Of a stretch of 64,000 bases of DNA, positions 7,856-17,184 are shown piece by piece (position 1 is the first letter of the stretch; each line of letters begins with the position of its first letter). A model generated the notes under the pieces. The model was given only the letters and a program-made list of their open reading frames with translations. It searched no databases and was not told the origin of the DNA. This DNA comes from Pseudomonadales bacterium (GTDB lineage: Bacteria > Pseudomonadota > Gammaproteobacteria > Pseudomonadales > Azotimanducaceae), in contig JAWKZN010000001.1 in the NCBI GenBank assembly GCA_041395945.1, forward strand, positions 744,001-808,000, in the 5' to 3' direction. The translations under genes were made by a program, and so were the position numbers.

Positions 7856-10800
7856 GTACGCCCTTCGTTCATCTGCGGGTCCACAGCGAATACTCCATCG
7901 CGGACAGCATCATCAAGATCAGGGACCTGACCGCGAAGGCGCGGGAGCGGGGCATGGGTGCACTGGCGCTGACGGATCGCGGCAATCTGTTCGGTCTCAT
8001 CAAGTTTTACCAGTCCTGCATCAGCAACGGTCTGAAACCCCTGCTCGGTGCGGATCTGTTCTATCGCCCCGAGGATGAGGCGGAGACAAACGCTGAACGC
8101 TGTCGGGTGACCGTGCTGGCGATGAGTCAGGTCGGCTACGCCAACCTGCTGAAGCTGGTGTCCGCCGCCTATGTGGACACCGATACACACGGCGTGCTGC
8201 AACGCCGGCATCTGTTCGCCGGTGGCGACGGGCTGATCGTGCTCTGTGGTGCCCGGGATGGTGAGGTCGGCCGCGCACTTGTCCGGGGTGATCTTGAGCG
8301 TGCGCGGCGTCTGGCCACTGAGTGGACGTCGGTGTTCGGTGATCGGTTCTACCTGGAACTGGTGCGTACCGGGCGCGCAGGTGAGGAGGCTCATGTCGCC
8401 GCTGCGGTCAGCCTCGCCATCGAACTCGGGCTGCCGGTGGTGGCTACCAATGCGGTCTGTTTCTTCGATGCCGACGCCTTCGAGGCTCACGAAACCCGGG
8501 TGTGTATTCACGACAGCCGGACACTGGACGATCCGCGCCGGGAGCGGCGCTACAGTGATCAGCAGTATCTGAAGACGCCGGCAGAGATGGCCGTGCTGTT
8601 CCAGGATCTGCCCGCGGCACTCGCCAACACCGTGGAGATCGCCAGGCGCTGCAATGTGCGGGTCGAACTCGGAACCTATTTTCTGCCGAACTATCCCGTA
8701 CCCGAGGGCGAAACGCTCGAACAGTACCTCGCACGCTGTGCGCGGGACGGTCTGCGGGACCGTCTCGAACGGCTCGCGGCCTGGGGAGAGCTGACCATAG
8801 AGGAATCCGCTTATACACAGCGCCTCGAATACGAACTCGGTGTGATCAATCAGATGGGTTTCCCCGGCTATTTCCTCATCGTGATGGAGTTCATCGCCTG
8901 GGCGAAAAACAACGAAATCCCCGTGGGACCCGGGCGGGGCTCCGGTGCAGGCAGTCTGGTGGCATATGCCCTGGGCATCACCAATCTCGACCCCCTGCGT
9001 TACGACCTGCTGTTCGAACGCTTTCTCAATCCAGAGCGGGTGTCCATGCCCGACTTCGATATCGACTTCTGCATGGAAGGCCGGGATCGGGTGATCGCCC
9101 ATGTCTCCGAGCGCTATGGACAGGATGCGGTGAGCCAGATCATCACCTTCGGGACCATGGCCGCAAAGGCGGTGGTGCGGGATGTGGCCCGGGTACAGGG
9201 AAAACCTTACGGCCTGGCAGACAAACTCTCGAAACTGATCCCCTTCGAAGTCGGTATGACCCTGGCCAAGGCGGTGGAGCAGACCAGGGAACTTCGCGAC
9301 TTCATCGCCGAGAGCGAGGAGGTCGCCGAGATCATGGACATGGCCTATGTGCTCGAAGGGGTGGTGCGCGGTGTCGGGCGGCATGCCGGTGGTGTGGTCA
9401 TCGCACCCTCCGAGCTGACCAACTTCGTACCGCTGTACACAGAAGATCTCGAAGGCAGTCTGGTTTCGCAGTTCGATAAGGACGACGTGGAAAGCGCCGG
9501 CCTGGTGAAGTTCGACTTCCTCGGACTGAAGACGCTGACGGTGATCGACTGGGCCGTGCGTGCGGTCAACGCAGCGGCCGGCCCGGAGGCTGCACGGCTG
9601 GATATCGAGCGTATACCGCTCGATGACCCGGGCACTTTCGAGCTGCTGAAGAGCGGTGAAACCACCGGCATCTTCCAGCTTGAATCCCGGGGCATGCGGG
9701 ATCTCATCAAACGCCTGCAGCCGGACAGCATCAATGACATCATCGCGCTGGTCGCCCTGTTCCGACCCGGTCCGCTGCAGTCGGGCGCCGTGGACGATTA
9801 CATCGATCGCAAGCACGGCCGTGCGCCGGTGGCACTGCCCCATCCTTCGACGAAAGCCGCGCTCACGGGTACCTACGGGGTAATGCTCTACCAGGAGCAG
9901 GTGATGCGCATTGCCCAGGATCTCGCCGGCTTCACGCTCGGCCAGGCGGATCTGCTGCGGCGGGCCATGGGGAAAAAGAAACCCGAAGAAATGGCCAAGG
10001 TGCGCCAGCAGTTCATCGAAGGCGGGCTTGCGGCCGGAGTCGAGCAGTCGGTGTGCGATTCGATTTTCGACGACATGGAGAAGTTTTCCGGATACGCCTT
10101 CAACAAGTCCCACAGCGCAACTTACGCGATCGTTTCCTTCCAGACAGCCTGGCTGAAGCGTCACTATCCGGCCCAGTTCATGGCGGCCACTCTGTCTGCA
10201 GACATGCAGCACACGGACAAGGTGGTGACCCTGGTTGATGAGGTGAGGCGCATGGGTCTGCAGCTCGACCCCCCAAATGTCAACCGCAGCGAGTTCCGCT
10301 TTACCGGTGCAGACAATCGCGTGATCTACGGCCTGGGTGCGGTGCGCGGTGTGGGTGCAGGCCCCGTGCAGGCACTTGTCGAGAGCCGGCAGCGGGATGG
10401 GGATTTCAGGGATCTGGCGGATTTCTGCCTGAGGGTGGATTCCCGCAAAGCCAATCGGCGCACGCTGGAGGCGCTGATCCGGTCGGGCGCGATGGATGAT
10501 TTCCGGCAGGAAGCGGAATCCATCGACGGAGTCCGGGCCAGGCTGATGGCGGAACTGGGTGATGCACTGCAGAGTGCGGAACAGGTCTCGCAGAATTCAG
10601 CGGCAGGTATGGTGGATCTGTTTGGCGGTGTGGCGGATGGGCAAGCCGTGCGCGCCCGTATCGTGCGGCCGCTGGAGAAGCGCGAACGGCTGGAGGGGGA
10701 GCGGGAGTCGCTGGGTCTCTATCTCACCGGCCATCCCATCGAAGAGTATCTGGATGAGATCCGCCACTTCTGCAACTGCTCCATCTCCCGGCTGAAAGCC

Positions 10801-11340
10801 GGTCGCAGTCAGCTCATCGCTGGTCTGGTCGTCTCCTTCCGCACCATGCGCAGCCGGCGGGGAGGCTCCATGGGCTTTGCCGTTGTCGACGATCGCAGCG
10901 GCCGGATCGAGGCATCGATTTTCGCCGATGTGTTCGAGGCCAACGCCCAGAAGATCCGCAAGGATGCCGTGCTGGTGCTGGAAGGCGAAGTGCAGGAAGA
11001 CGACTTCACCCATTCCTTCAAACTCAAGACAGAGAACGTTTACACCATCGAAGAGGCGCGCCGGCGCTTTTCCCTCGGTCTGGAGATCGATCTGGCCGCC
11101 TCCGGGGTGAACGGGGATCTGGTGGAGCGCCTGCGGACCAGTCTCGAACCCTACCGGCATGCGGCAAGCGGCTGCTCGGTGGCCGTGGTCTGCAGCGCAC
11201 TCGGCGAGGCGGGCAATGCCGCCCGCGGTCGTATTCAGCTCGGCCCCGACTGGCGGGTAAATCCCTCGGATGAACTGCTGAAATCGTTGCGTAACGAATT
11301 CGGCAGCGAGCGCGTGTCGCTCAACTATCGGTCCGCCTGA
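7852..11340 (+). CDS. dnaE: DNA polymerase III alpha subunit
   Basis: This is the replicative polymerase catalytic subunit. The N-terminal PHP domain starts with FVHLRVHSEYSIADSI. The C-family polymerase active site contains PDFDIDFCMEGRD with the catalytic aspartates. A YAFNKSHSATYAIVSFQTAWLK block belongs to the fingers. A helix-hairpin-helix and an OB fold follow near residues 950-1080. The 1162 residues match E. coli DnaE. Start is GTG overlapping the rnhB stop. In many gammaproteobacteria accA comes next, but here tilS starts one base after the dnaE stop. Confidence 0.97.
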   Translation: MSTPFVHLRVHSEYSIADSIIKIRDLTAKARERGMGALALTDRGNLFGLIKFYQSCISNGLKPLLGADLFYRPEDEAETNAERCRVTVLAMSQVGYANLLKLVSAAYVDTDTHGVLQRRHLFAGGDGLIVLCGARDGEVGRALVRGDLERARRLATEWTSVFGDRFYLELVRTGRAGEEAHVAAAVSLAIELGLPVVATNAVCFFDADAFEAHETRVCIHDSRTLDDPRRERRYSDQQYLKTPAEMAVLFQDLPAALANTVEIARRCNVRVELGTYFLPNYPVPEGETLEQYLARCARDGLRDRLERLAAWGELTIEESAYTQRLEYELGVINQMGFPGYFLIVMEFIAWAKNNEIPVGPGRGSGAGSLVAYALGITNLDPLRYDLLFERFLNPERVSMPDFDIDFCMEGRDRVIAHVSERYGQDAVSQIITFGTMAAKAVVRDVARVQGKPYGLADKLSKLIPFEVGMTLAKAVEQTRELRDFIAESEEVAEIMDMAYVLEGVVRGVGRHAGGVVIAPSELTNFVPLYTEDLEGSLVSQFDKDDVESAGLVKFDFLGLKTLTVIDWAVRAVNAAAGPEAARLDIERIPLDDPGTFELLKSGETTGIFQLESRGMRDLIKRLQPDSINDIIALVALFRPGPLQSGAVDDYIDRKHGRAPVALPHPSTKAALTGTYGVMLYQEQVMRIAQDLAGFTLGQADLLRRAMGKKKPEEMAKVRQQFIEGGLAAGVEQSVCDSIFDDMEKFSGYAFNKSHSATYAIVSFQTAWLKRHYPAQFMAATLSADMQHTDKVVTLVDEVRRMGLQLDPPNVNRSEFRFTGADNRVIYGLGAVRGVGAGPVQALVESRQRDGDFRDLADFCLRVDSRKANRRTLEALIRSGAMDDFRQEAESIDGVRARLMAELGDALQSAEQVSQNSAAGMVDLFGGVADGQAVRARIVRPLEKRERLEGERESLGLYLTGHPIEEYLDEIRHFCNCSISRLKAGRSQLIAGLVVSFRTMRSRRGGSMGFAVVDDRSGRIEASIFADVFEANAQKIRKDAVLVLEGEVQEDDFTHSFKLKTENVYTIEEARRRFSLGLEIDLAASGVNGDLVERLRTSLEPYRHAASGCSVAVVCSALGEAGNAARGRIQLGPDWRVNPSDELLKSLRNEFGSERVSLNYRSA

Positions 11341-11341
11341 T

Positions 11342-12850
11342 ATGGCGGGGCAGGGTGCCCGGACGGGCGGCGGGGTAACCGGCCAGCTGGCCGCCGCGCT
11401 GCACAACGCGGTTCGGGCACTGGTGGACGACAGCCCGGGACGCCTGCGCCCTGAGGTTGCCGACCCGCAGGTCTCGGGCAAGCCTTCGGGTACCATGCCG
11501 GGCCGTATCCTCATCGGCTTCAGCGGCGGTCGGGACTCGACCGTGCTGCTGCACCTGGCGTCGACACAGTGGCCGGGTCAGGTTTACGCCCTTCATGTGA
11601 ATCACGGACTGCATCCGCACAGCGATCACTGGCAGGAGTGCTGTGCGGAGGTCTGCCGGGTACTCGGCGTCGAGCTGGTTGGCACGAGAGTGCCGGTGGC
11701 GGCGGGTTCGAACCTCGAAGCCCGGGCACGTCGCGCACGCTACGCTGCGATGGCGGAGCAGATGCAGCCCCACGACTGCCTGCTGCTCGCCCATCATGGT
11801 GGTGATCAGCTCGAATCCCGGCTGCTGCATCTGTTTCAGGGGCGCGGTCTCTACGGCATACCGCTCAGCAGAAGCTTCGCCGGTGGCTACATCCTGCGGC
11901 CGTTTCTGGACACCCCGCCTGAGCTGCTCGACAGCTATGCGAAGGAACATCGCCTGACCTGGGTAGAGGATCCTTCCAACGAGGATCGGCTGCTGGACCG
12001 GAATTTCCTGCGCCACGAAGTGCTGCCCCGGCTCGAAGCCCGGTTTCCCCATCTCGACCGACGGCTTAACCGGGTCCACACCCAGCTGGCCGCCGCAGCG
12101 GATCTGCTTGACGATCTGCTGGAGCTGGACCGGTACCCGTTGCCGCTGAATGTGCTCGATGGACACGGCGCCGCGGCGCAGCAGCTCATCCTCAGAGCCT
12201 GGCTGATCCGGCTCGAACGATCCGGGGGGTTCAGTGATGCGGCACTCGCAGACTTTGTCCGGCAGCTCAAAGCCCCCGAAGATCGACAGCCCGAACTACG
12301 GCAGGACGACGGCAGTCTGCGCCGCTATCGCGATGCGCTGTACCTGGTGGACGCCCCGCCGCGGCTGGCAGACGCCTATACCCTGCAGATTCCCGGTCGG
12401 CTGCTGCTGCCCCATGGCACACTGCTGCTGGATCGAGCGGCGGTCCCGACAGCCGGGCACACGGAAGCTGCGATAACCCCGCATGATGAGACTGTGCAGG
12501 TACGATTTCTCAGTACCCTGGGTGAAGGCCCCCGGGTGCCGAAACTGAAGGTGCGGGGACGCAGCCGATCCGTATCCGAGTTGCTCCGTGCAGCCGGTGT
12601 ACCCCCCTGGGAGCGACCCGCCTATCCGCTGCTGATGGACGCTCTCGGACTGCTCGCGATCCCCGGCATTGCGGTGCGTGATCCCGTCTCCGTGACACCG
12701 GTCCCGGGAGCCGCGACGCCGGTCCCGGAAGCCGCGACTTCGGTCCCGGAAGCCGCGACTTCGGTCCCGGAAGCCGCGTCGCAGCGCTGCGACACATCGC
12801 GGCTGCGCTGCCTGTGGCAGCCGCTGAGCGGACATTCCCGGGTCGATTAG
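11342..12850 (+). CDS. tilS: TilS, tRNA(Ile)-lysidine synthase
   Basis: TilS converts C34 of tRNA-Ile(CAU) to lysidine, changing its identity from Met to Ile. The PP-loop ATP site IGFSGGRDSTVLLHLAS is at about residues 57-73, followed by HVNHGLHPHSDHWQ and the LLLAHHGGDQLES block. A TilS substrate-binding domain lies in the middle and the C-terminal PP-ATPase-linked domain includes LKVRGRSRSVSELLRAAGVPPWER. The start is uncertain because the first 50 residues are not conserved; an ATG near 11494 is possible. The length of 502 exceeds the usual ~440, partly because of a 7-residue tandem repeat near the C-terminus. Confidence 0.92.
   Translation: MAGQGARTGGGVTGQLAAALHNAVRALVDDSPGRLRPEVADPQVSGKPSGTMPGRILIGFSGGRDSTVLLHLASTQWPGQVYALHVNHGLHPHSDHWQECCAEVCRVLGVELVGTRVPVAAGSNLEARARRARYAAMAEQMQPHDCLLLAHHGGDQLESRLLHLFQGRGLYGIPLSRSFAGGYILRPFLDTPPELLDSYAKEHRLTWVEDPSNEDRLLDRNFLRHEVLPRLEARFPHLDRRLNRVHTQLAAAADLLDDLLELDRYPLPLNVLDGHGAAAQQLILRAWLIRLERSGGFSDAALADFVRQLKAPEDRQPELRQDDGSLRRYRDALYLVDAPPRLADAYTLQIPGRLLLPHGTLLLDRAAVPTAGHTEAAITPHDETVQVRFLSTLGEGPRVPKLKVRGRSRSVSELLRAAGVPPWERPAYPLLMDALGLLAIPGIAVRDPVSVTPVPGAATPVPEAATSVPEAATSVPEAASQRCDTSRLRCLWQPLSGHSRVD
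12698..12781 (+). repeat. Four 21-bp tandem repeats inside tilS
   Basis: Four consecutive 21-base units, differing at only a few positions, lie in frame near the 3' end of tilS. They encode PVPGAAT, PVPEAAT, SVPEAAT and SVPEAAS. The array is downstream of the last conserved block of the enzyme, so it adds a Pro/Ala-rich linker without touching the catalytic core. Confidence 0.9.
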
Positions 12851-12889
12851 GCCATCCGGCTGAAAAGTCCCGCAGCGGCGGGGTTCGCG

Positions 12890-12918
12890 TTGAGCTTGGC
12901 AGCCCCTTTTGCTATCGT
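12890..12918 (+). promoter_or_regulatory. Candidate sigma-70 promoter for pyrG
   Basis: TTGAGC (12890-12895) and TATCGT (12913-12918) are separated by exactly 17 bases in the 136-base gap between tilS and pyrG. This leaves a leader of about 60 bases. The hexamers are imperfect, so the call rests on spacing and position. Confidence 0.4.
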
Positions 12919-12986
12919 GCCCTCCCATCTTGCGCATGCCAGACTCCTTCCCTCTCATGCATGCGTCACTGGGCAAGATGGATTAA

Positions 12987-14684
12987 ATGACTCGATATAT
13001 TTTCGTCACGGGTGGTGTGGTTTCTTCTCTGGGGAAGGGTGTCATCACCTCCTCTCTTGCCGCCGTGCTCGAGGCGCGCAAACTCAAAGTCAACGTGCTC
13101 AAGATGGATCCCTACATCAATGTGGATCCCGGCACCATGAGCCCCTTCCAGCACGGTGAAGTGTTTGTCACAGCGGATGGTGCCGAGACGGATCTGGACC
13201 TGGGCAACTACGAACGTTTCACCCATGTGCGGATGGCGAAGGGCAACAACTTCACCACCGGCAGTGTTTACGAAGCGGTCATCCGTCGCGAACGGCGTGG
13301 TGACTATCTCGGTGCAACCATTCAGGTGATCCCCCACATCACGGACGAGATCAAGCGTCGCATCCGCATCGCGGGCGAAGGCTTTGATGTCCTGATCGTG
13401 GAAGTCGGCGGCACCGTAGGTGACATCGAATCCCAGCCTTTCCTCGAAGCCATCCGCCAGCTGCGGCTCGATGTCGGGATCAGCAATGTGGTGATCATTC
13501 ACCTGGTACTGGTGCCTTACGTCCCGTCGGCGGGAGAGATCAAGACCAAGCCCACCCAGCACTCGGTCAAGGAACTGCGCTCCATCGGCCTGCAGCCGGA
13601 CATACTGGTATGCCGTTCTGAAAAACCCCTGCCCAAGTCTGCCAGCAGCAAGATCGCTCTGTTTACCAACGTCGAAGAACGGGCGGTGATCACCTTCCGT
13701 GATCTGCCCACCATTTATCAGGCACCCCAGGCGCTGCAGGAGCAGGGCATGGATGAGATCGCGGTACAGAAGCTGGGCCTCGACTGCCCGCCTGCCGATC
13801 TCTCGGACTGGGGGCGAATTGTCGATGCGCAGCTGCATCCCGAGCGTGAGACCCGGATCGCCATCGTCGGTAAATACCTGGAACTGCTGGATGCCTACAA
13901 ATCGCTGATCGAAGCCGTGACGCACGCGGGCATCCAGACCCGCACCCGGGTGGTGGTGGACTACATCGATGCGGAGGAACTCACCCGCAAAGGGACAGAC
14001 GTCCTGGATCGGGTGCATGCGATTCTGGTGCCGGGCGGTTTCGGCGAGCGCGGTTTCGAAGGCAAGATCCTCGCAGCGCAGTATGCGCGCGAGCGGAAGA
14101 TTCCCTACCTGGGCATCTGCTACGGGCTGCATGCGGCCATCATCGATTTTTCCCGCAATGTGGTGGGTCTCGAAGGCGCTCACTCCACCGAGATTACCCG
14201 GGAGACCGAGCATCCGGTCATTGGCCTGATCACGGAATGGACCGATCGCGAAGGCCGTACCGAACTGCGCACGGGCGCGGAGGACATGGGAGGAACCATG
14301 CGGCTGGGCGAGCAGAAGTGTGTGCTCAATCAGGGCAGCCTGGCGCAGCGGCTTTATGGCGGTTCTGTGGTGGCCGAGCGGCACCGGCACCGTTACGAAG
14401 TCAACAACAACTACGTGGCACAGTTCGAAGAGAACGGCATGAGCATTGCGGGTCGCTCCGAAGACGGTGAACTGGTGGAAATCATCGAACTGCCGGACCA
14501 TCCCTGGTTCCTGGCCTGTCAGTTCCACCCGGAATTCACCTCCTCGCCACGGGAAGGTCATCCGCTGTTCACAGGCTTCATCGAAGCTGCCAATACGCAC
14601 CAGCACAATGCCCGCAACGGCGCGCAGCAGACGGCGGCTGAGCCGCTGGTGCAACTGGAAGCAGAAGATGGCCCGATCCGCTGA
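12987..14684 (+). CDS. pyrG: CTP synthase
   Basis: PyrG aminates UTP to CTP using glutamine. The synthetase domain begins TRYIFVTGGVVSSLGKG (P-loop), with DPYINVDPGTMSPFQHGEVFV following. The class I glutaminase domain occupies about residues 290-540, with the nucleophile Cys in YLGICYGLHAAI and the His/Glu pair in CQFHPEFTSSP. The 565 residues include an extra ~20-residue tail rich in Gln/Ala. It starts a new transcription unit after tilS and is followed at once by kdsA and eno, the order found in Pseudomonas and relatives. Confidence 0.97.
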   Translation: MTRYIFVTGGVVSSLGKGVITSSLAAVLEARKLKVNVLKMDPYINVDPGTMSPFQHGEVFVTADGAETDLDLGNYERFTHVRMAKGNNFTTGSVYEAVIRRERRGDYLGATIQVIPHITDEIKRRIRIAGEGFDVLIVEVGGTVGDIESQPFLEAIRQLRLDVGISNVVIIHLVLVPYVPSAGEIKTKPTQHSVKELRSIGLQPDILVCRSEKPLPKSASSKIALFTNVEERAVITFRDLPTIYQAPQALQEQGMDEIAVQKLGLDCPPADLSDWGRIVDAQLHPERETRIAIVGKYLELLDAYKSLIEAVTHAGIQTRTRVVVDYIDAEELTRKGTDVLDRVHAILVPGGFGERGFEGKILAAQYARERKIPYLGICYGLHAAIIDFSRNVVGLEGAHSTEITRETEHPVIGLITEWTDREGRTELRTGAEDMGGTMRLGEQKCVLNQGSLAQRLYGGSVVAERHRHRYEVNNNYVAQFEENGMSIAGRSEDGELVEIIELPDHPWFLACQFHPEFTSSPREGHPLFTGFIEAANTHQHNARNGAQQTAAEPLVQLEAEDGPIR

Positions 14685-14688
14685 CACG

Positions 14689-15537
14689 ATGCAGCTGTGC
14701 CACTTCCAGGCGGGCAACAGCCTGCCGTTTTTCCTGATTGCGGGAACCTGTGTGATCGAGTCCGAAGGGATGGCGCTCGATACCGCCGGTCGCCTGAAAG
14801 AACTCTGTGCGGCGCTCGGCATTCCGCTCATTTATAAGAGCTCCTTCGACAAGGCCAATCGCTCTTCCCATGAAAGCTTCAGGGGCCCCGGTCTCGAAGA
14901 AGGGCTGCGGGTGCTGGAGAAAGTGCGCGAGCAGATCGGTGTACCGGTACTCACGGATGTGCATGAAGATACGCCGCTCGACGAGGTCGCGGCGGTCGTC
15001 TCCGTGCTGCAGACTCCGGCCTTCCTGTGCCGGCAGACCAATTTCATTCAGAGAGTCTGTGCCAGCGGCCTGCCGGTCAACATCAAAAAGGGTCAGTTTC
15101 TGGCACCCGCGGATATGGCAAACGTCGTGGCGAAAGCTCAGGCCACCGGCAATACCCGGATCATGGTGTGTGAGCGCGGGGTCAGTTTCGGCTACAACAA
15201 TCTGGTCTCGGACATGCGCGGTCTGGCCATCATGCGCCAGACCGGGTGTCCGGTGGTCTTCGACGCCACCCATTCGGTGCAGATGCCCGGCGGGCAGGGT
15301 ACCGTATCCGGCGGCCAGCGGGAGATGGTGCCGGTGCTCGCGCGTGCGGCGATTGCCGCAGGGGTGGCGGGTCTGTTCATGGAGACCCATCCGGATCCCG
15401 CCAACGCCCTGTCGGATGGACCGAATTCCTGGCCGCTGGGGCGGATGGGTGAACTGCTCGAGCAGCTGCTGGCACTGGATCAGGTGACCAAGGCGCGGCC
15501 TTATCTGGAAGACGAGTTCCTGTCCGTGCGCAGTTGA
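14689..15537 (+). CDS. kdsA: KdsA, Kdo-8-phosphate synthase (metal-dependent type)
   Basis: KdsA condenses PEP with arabinose-5-phosphate to give Kdo-8-phosphate for the LPS core. The ATG at 14689, 4 bases after pyrG, gives 282 residues; an ATG at 14668 would overlap pyrG. SFDKANRSSHESFRGPGL and VNIKKGQFLAP are family signatures. Residue 21 is Cys (IAGTCVIES), where the metal-free E. coli type has Asn, and METHPDP and DATHSVQ supply the other ligands known from the metal-dependent Aquifex type. I infer a class II enzyme. Confidence 0.94.
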   Translation: MQLCHFQAGNSLPFFLIAGTCVIESEGMALDTAGRLKELCAALGIPLIYKSSFDKANRSSHESFRGPGLEEGLRVLEKVREQIGVPVLTDVHEDTPLDEVAAVVSVLQTPAFLCRQTNFIQRVCASGLPVNIKKGQFLAPADMANVVAKAQATGNTRIMVCERGVSFGYNNLVSDMRGLAIMRQTGCPVVFDATHSVQMPGGQGTVSGGQREMVPVLARAAIAAGVAGLFMETHPDPANALSDGPNSWPLGRMGELLEQLLALDQVTKARPYLEDEFLSVRS

Positions 15538-15597
15538 AGCCGATTGCCCGGAGATGTTTCTTGAAGGTGTTTGTTTAACAGGAGGCCAGTCGGCCGG

Positions 15598-16902
15598 ATG
15601 AGTAAGATTGCAGAAGTACAGGCCCGGGAAGTTCTCGATTCCCGAGGCAATCCAACCGTCGAAGCGGACGTCATAACCGAATGCGGTGCCATCGGCCGCG
15701 CCTGTGTACCCTCGGGTGCCTCCACCGGCTCACGGGAAGCCCTCGAACTTCGCGATGGCGATAAGTCCCGCTATCTGGGCAAGGGTGTGCGCCGTGCTGT
15801 GACCAATGTGCGCGAACGGATCACCCCCGTTCTGGTCGGCTTCGATCCTGCCGATCAGCGCGGCCTCGACGCGCGACTCATCGAACTGGATGGCACATCG
15901 AACAAGTCCGGCCTGGGTGCAAACGCCATGCTGGCCGTGTCCCTTGCCGCAGCCAAGGCAGCCGCGACGGCCAGCGGTCAGCCGCTGTTCCGGCATATCA
16001 ATCAGCTGATCGGCGGTGTGGACATGAGCATGCCCGTGCCGATGATGAACATCATCAACGGCGGCGAACACGCGGATAACAATGTCGATATTCAGGAGTT
16101 CATGATTCAGCCCGTGGCAGCGCGCTCCTTTGCGGATGCGCTGCGCTGCGGAGCGGAGATTTTTCACCACCTGCGCGCCGTGCTCAGTGAGCGCGGGCTG
16201 ACCACCGCGGTGGGCGACGAAGGCGGCTTCGCGCCGAATCTGGCCTCCAACGCGGCCGCCCTCGAAGTGATCGCGGAAGCCGTTGAGCGGGCAGGTTACA
16301 AGCTCGGTCGGGATGTGACCCTGGCGCTGGATTGCGCCGCTTCGGAGTTCTACGACGACGGCCGCTACCGGCTGCGGGGTGAAGGGGTGGATTACTCCAG
16401 CACGGAGTTCGTCGATTATCTGGCTGACCTGGCTGGACGTTATCCGATCCTCTCCATCGAAGATGGCATGGATGAGGATGACTGGGACGGCTGGCGCACG
16501 CTCACCGGGCGTCTTGGAGATTCCGTACAGCTGGTCGGCGATGACCTGTTCGTGACCAATACCGACATCCTCGCCGATGGCATACAGCGCCGGGTGGCCA
16601 ATTCGATCCTCATCAAACTCAACCAGATCGGCACCCTGTCCGAAACCCTCGACGCCATCCAGATGGCCCAGAATGCGAATTACACGGCGGTGATCTCCCA
16701 TCGCTCGGGCGAGACGGAAGACACCACCATCGCCGATCTCGCGGTGGGAACGGGCGCAGGGCAGATCAAGACCGGCTCTCTGTGCCGATCCGACCGGGTC
16801 GCCAAGTACAACCAGCTGCTGCGTATCGAAGAGACCCTCGGTGCGGAAGCCCCCTACCGCGGCAGGGCCGAATTCCGCCGTGACGGCCTGGAACCGGGAT
16901 GA
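15598..16902 (+). CDS. eno: Enolase
   Basis: Enolase interconverts 2-phosphoglycerate and PEP. The ATG at 15598 gives SKIAEVQAREVLDSRGNPT, the universal N-terminus, with AGGAGG 12 bases upstream; a TTG at 15571 is in frame but not homologous. Magnesium and catalytic residues are seen in NIINGGEHADNNVDIQEFM, TTAVGDEGGFAPN, SIEDGMDEDDW and ISHRSGETEDTTIADLAVG. The 434 residues are normal. It supplies PEP, also the substrate of KdsA just upstream. The stop overlaps ftsB in ATGA. Confidence 0.97.
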   Translation: MSKIAEVQAREVLDSRGNPTVEADVITECGAIGRACVPSGASTGSREALELRDGDKSRYLGKGVRRAVTNVRERITPVLVGFDPADQRGLDARLIELDGTSNKSGLGANAMLAVSLAAAKAAATASGQPLFRHINQLIGGVDMSMPVPMMNIINGGEHADNNVDIQEFMIQPVAARSFADALRCGAEIFHHLRAVLSERGLTTAVGDEGGFAPNLASNAAALEVIAEAVERAGYKLGRDVTLALDCAASEFYDDGRYRLRGEGVDYSSTEFVDYLADLAGRYPILSIEDGMDEDDWDGWRTLTGRLGDSVQLVGDDLFVTNTDILADGIQRRVANSILIKLNQIGTLSETLDAIQMAQNANYTAVISHRSGETEDTTIADLAVGTGAGQIKTGSLCRSDRVAKYNQLLRIEETLGAEAPYRGRAEFRRDGLEPG

Positions 16903-17180
16903 TGGCGAAGATCGGAATCGGCCTGCTGGTGCTCAGCACACTGTGGCTGCAGTACAAAGCCTGGTTCAGCGACGTGGGGCACTTCGCTGCCCGGGAGCTG
17001 GAAGCCGAGGTACTGCGCCAGCAGCAGCGGTCGGCCCAGCTCGAAGAGCGCAACAGGATCCTGGCAGCGGAAGTCATGGGATTGAAAAACGGGCTGGGGG
17101 CGGTCGAAGCCCGGGCCCGTACCGATCTGGGCATGATCAAAGAGGGAGAAACCTTCTACCTGGTCAGTGACCGGCGCTGA
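16899..17180 (+). CDS. ftsB: FtsB, cell-division protein
   Basis: FtsB is a small bitopic divisome protein that works with FtsL and FtsQ. One transmembrane helix (IGIGLLVLSTLWLQYKAWF) at residues 4-22 precedes a leucine-zipper-like coiled coil (LEAEVLRQQQRSAQLEERN) and the conserved EARARTDLGMIKEGETFY. At 93 residues it matches the family. Position after eno is the usual location. ispD and ispF, which normally follow ftsB, are absent. Confidence 0.93.
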   Translation: MMAKIGIGLLVLSTLWLQYKAWFSDVGHFAARELEAEVLRQQQRSAQLEERNRILAAEVMGLKNGLGAVEARARTDLGMIKEGETFYLVSDRR

Positions 17181-17184
17181 CGGC

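Noticed and set aside
7717..10212. An 831-codon open frame antisense to dnaE, and a similar 621-codon frame antisense to pyrG (12966-14831)
   Set aside because: Long antisense frames are common in GC-rich coding DNA because of codon bias. The sense genes are unmistakable.
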